A DNA stretch of 64,000 nucleotides from Diphasiastrum complanatum (lineage: Eukaryota; Streptophyta; Lycopodiopsida; Lycopodiales; Lycopodiaceae), in contig CM055112.1 in the NCBI GenBank assembly GCA_029204225.1, forward strand, positions 30,282,203 to 30,346,202, in the 5' to 3' direction. The notes under the pieces were generated by a model. The model was not told the DNA's origin and made no database searches. It was given only the letters and a program-made list of their open reading frames with translations. Below, piece by piece: positions 62,022-64,000 of the stretch (position 1 is its first letter; every line of letters starts with the position of its first letter). A program made the position numbers and the translations under genes.

Positions 62022-63130
62022 TCCTAAAAAATTATCTATGAAGATGTGAGCATTGATCTTGATATAACTCCAAGATTAGATCTATGCTTGATGAAAGCAC
62101 TTTTGCTCAAAGGCTTGGTGAGTAGATCGGCAATACAAGAGGACGAGTTGACATGCTCCAAGCTTTTCTCTCACAAAATGGTGTGCCACTTCTATGTGCT
62201 TGCTTCTTGCATGAGATATGGGATTATTGGCAAGAGCTTGGGCTGAGATGTTATCACACTTGATCATTGGTAGATCATCCTCCTTGATGCACTTTAGTTC
62301 CATTAATAACCTCTTGATCCAAAGCACTTCTTTGGTAGTTGTAGTGAGTGCTTTGTACTCGGCCTCACATGAAGAGAGAGATATAGTATCTTGCTTTTTG
62401 GAAAGCCAAGATATTAGATTGCCTCCAAGAAAGATAGTGTATGCACTAATAGACTTTCAATCCATCTTGTCACTTGCAAAGTCCAAATCCGAGTAGCCAA
62501 TAATGGATAGATCTTCACTTTTATAGAGTAGACCATAATCACAAGATGAAGATACATGTCTTAGAATCCTCTTGGCCATCTTCCAATGATGGATCTTAGG
62601 TTCTTGCATAAATTGACTCAATTTGTGCACACAAAAACTAAGATCGGGCCTAGTAATGGTAAGACAAATCAAGGAGCCTACAAGACTCCTAAAAAGTGTG
62701 ATGTCCTCAAAGGATCTTTCATCACCTTTATTAGGATCTTTTACAATTTGCTCCATTGGAGTATCTATGCTCTTAGAATTTTCCATATGGAATTTTTTCA
62801 ACATAGAGTGAGCATATCTAGATTGGCATATAAAGACATGATTTTCATAAAAATCAATTTCTAGGCCTAGGATGTAATGTATCTCTCCTAGATCTTGCAT
62901 TTTAAGCTCACATCCAAGTGCTAGCTTGGTTTCATCAACTAGCTTGATACAACTTCCACAAAGAATAATGTCATCAACATAAATTAGAAGAATGACAATA
63001 TTACTATCAACAAACTTTAGATACATGGAAGGATCATAGTCACTAAGAGTAAATCCTAGTGAGATAAGAAAAGAGTTAAGTCTTGAATACCATGATGCAT
63101 TTTGGTATTTTGTCAGTAGGAGAGCTTGCC
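62022..63130 (-). mobile_element. Copia J: reverse transcriptase and RNase H part (fossil)
   Basis: Minus-strand frames 63167-62457 and 62327-62082: NASWYSRLNSFLISLGF, LLIYVDDIIL (YVDD), DLGEIHYILGLEIDF, GSLICLTITRPDLSFCVHKL, then the RNase H end LWIKRLLMELKCIKEDDL and ARSKHIEVAHHFVRE. It is close to Copia B and G in protein but with a different LTR start. The left side joins an LTR; the right side joins the coiled-coil gene. It is broken. Confidence 0.9.
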
Positions 63131-64000
63131 CTACTTGAAAGGAGGAAGACCGCACTTGTAGCACCATAACAAGTCGATCTTAGCTCCATTGAGATCGTTG
63201 ATGTTGACACAGGATCAAGTCAAGCTACACAAGACTCAGTGCCTAAGGATGTTGTTGTGTCAAATTCTGTGGCTGACACTTCAATGGCAGATGTAGAAAC
63301 AGAAGAAGACAACTAGGACTCTACAACTTTTCGAATTGAGCAGATCCGAGAGGTTGTGGATAATGTTATTGATGTTGTTATTGATACAACTACAACAACT
63401 GCTGCTACTACCACTGACACAGAAGACATACTCGATGAGCAAAAAGATCAGACGCCAGAGCCAGATACTCCAGATTGGCTGGCTGATGTGAATCCAGAGG
63501 TTCGACAGATGATCACGTACCTACGCAACATTGATGTAGTGAGGAGAGGGTACGAGCTAAAAATCACCAAGCTCGAGGGGATGAACAAGGACTTGAAAAA
63601 GAAGATGACGAAGCTTCTGGAATAGTTCAACACCATGGAGCAAAGCAACAAAAAATTTGAAATTAAAGTAAGAAAATCTAATGATAACTCTTTGTCTCTT
63701 CAGTCCGAATTGGACAAGAGCAAAAATGAATTATCTGCTGCCTGGAAGCAAATTGCTTCATTTGATTCAGAGTGCATTGCTCTATCACATAAGGTAGACT
63801 TCTACCAGAAGAAGGCCAAAGACCTACAACAACAGTTGGATGCAGAAAAGTTGGCAAGAATTAGTGCCGACAATGCCTTGCAGTGTTGTTCAGATGGAGG
63901 CACCATCAAGGTGGATGCTACCAAATGGAAGCAGGTGCAGGTATCTCTGCAAGAAACATTAAAGGCTGAGCTCCTCCAACCATTGTATGAGGAGAAGAAC
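63131..64000 (+). pseudogene. Uncharacterised coiled-coil gene (runs past window end)
   Basis: Plus-strand frames give an acidic, serine/threonine-rich first part (DVDTGSSQATQDSVPKDVVV; DTTTTTAATTTDTEDILDEQ), then TPDWLADVNPEVRQMITYLR. A long coiled coil follows: LKITKLEGMNKDLKKKMTKL, SLQSELDKSKNELSAAWKQI, KVDFYQKKAKDLQQQLDAEK. Two in-frame stops are seen (near 63314 and 63624), so this copy looks damaged unless introns remove them. Coiled-coil tails of this style are common in plant multicopy proteins of unknown function. The end is outside the window. Confidence 0.4.

Overview
The window looks like intergenic DNA from a large land-plant genome. At least fourteen partial or near-whole LTR retrotransposons (mostly Ty1/Copia with the TGGTATCAGAGC initiator-Met primer site, some Ty3/Gypsy) are nested or abutted. 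They are mixed with very long (GA)n/(CT)n microsatellites (up to about 215 bp) and AT-rich spacers. No rRNA, tRNA or intact host gene was recognised. The species cannot be named from sequence alone; density and type of repeats suggest a gymnosperm- or fern-sized genome, which is inference.

Layout: 1-5351 Copia A1; 5352-8510 Copia M; 8640-9535 Copia N leader and LTR; 9536-11288 Copia C; 11289-15224 Gypsy E; 15225-18204 Gypsy-like P with an acidic ORF on the opposite strand; 18765-19115 microsatellites; 19338-22428 a decayed multi-exon gene on the minus strand with a ParB-like DGQH motif and a DNA-methyltransferase-like C-terminal half; 22663-26475 two head-to-head tandem arrays of an about 60-bp unit, each unit carrying a 21-bp palindrome; 28745-31860 Copia G; 31865-34615 a CT/GA/CA and CGGTTCTCAC minisatellite complex; 35760-36520 a Gypsy-like fragment; 38090-39408 Copia K leader and LTR; 39413-43152 Copia A2, bounded by two LTRs and a 5-bp target duplication; 43345-44400 and 49555-50955 LTR family L, the latter as an inverted pair; 45240-48633 Copia H; 50976-52435 a spacer with a recurring GATATCGATTCAACG-type motif; 52436-53790 a decayed gene whose first part is a divergent histone H3 and whose later part looks like a Ulp1/C48 protease; 53800-57422 Copia B with its 3' LTR; 57430-58635 Gypsy gag remnant; 58636-61010 Copia F and I; 61010-64000 an uncharacterised coiled-coil gene interrupted by Copia J.

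The two most notable loci are not retroelements. One encodes an N-tail MAWTKQTARG, an H3-like helix series and the H3 signature HAKRVTIMPKD, followed by basic and proline-rich segments and a protease-like exon (NDHWSFYVL). The other pairs a ParB-fold-like motif (VVDGQHTIQAAKNL) with a permuted methyltransferase-like region (VVDASHK ... VVIDAFTGG), with an array of palindromes starting about 235 bp upstream of its start. Both are damaged in this copy, so any working system would have to be sought in intact paralogues elsewhere. The retroelements are treated as fossils.
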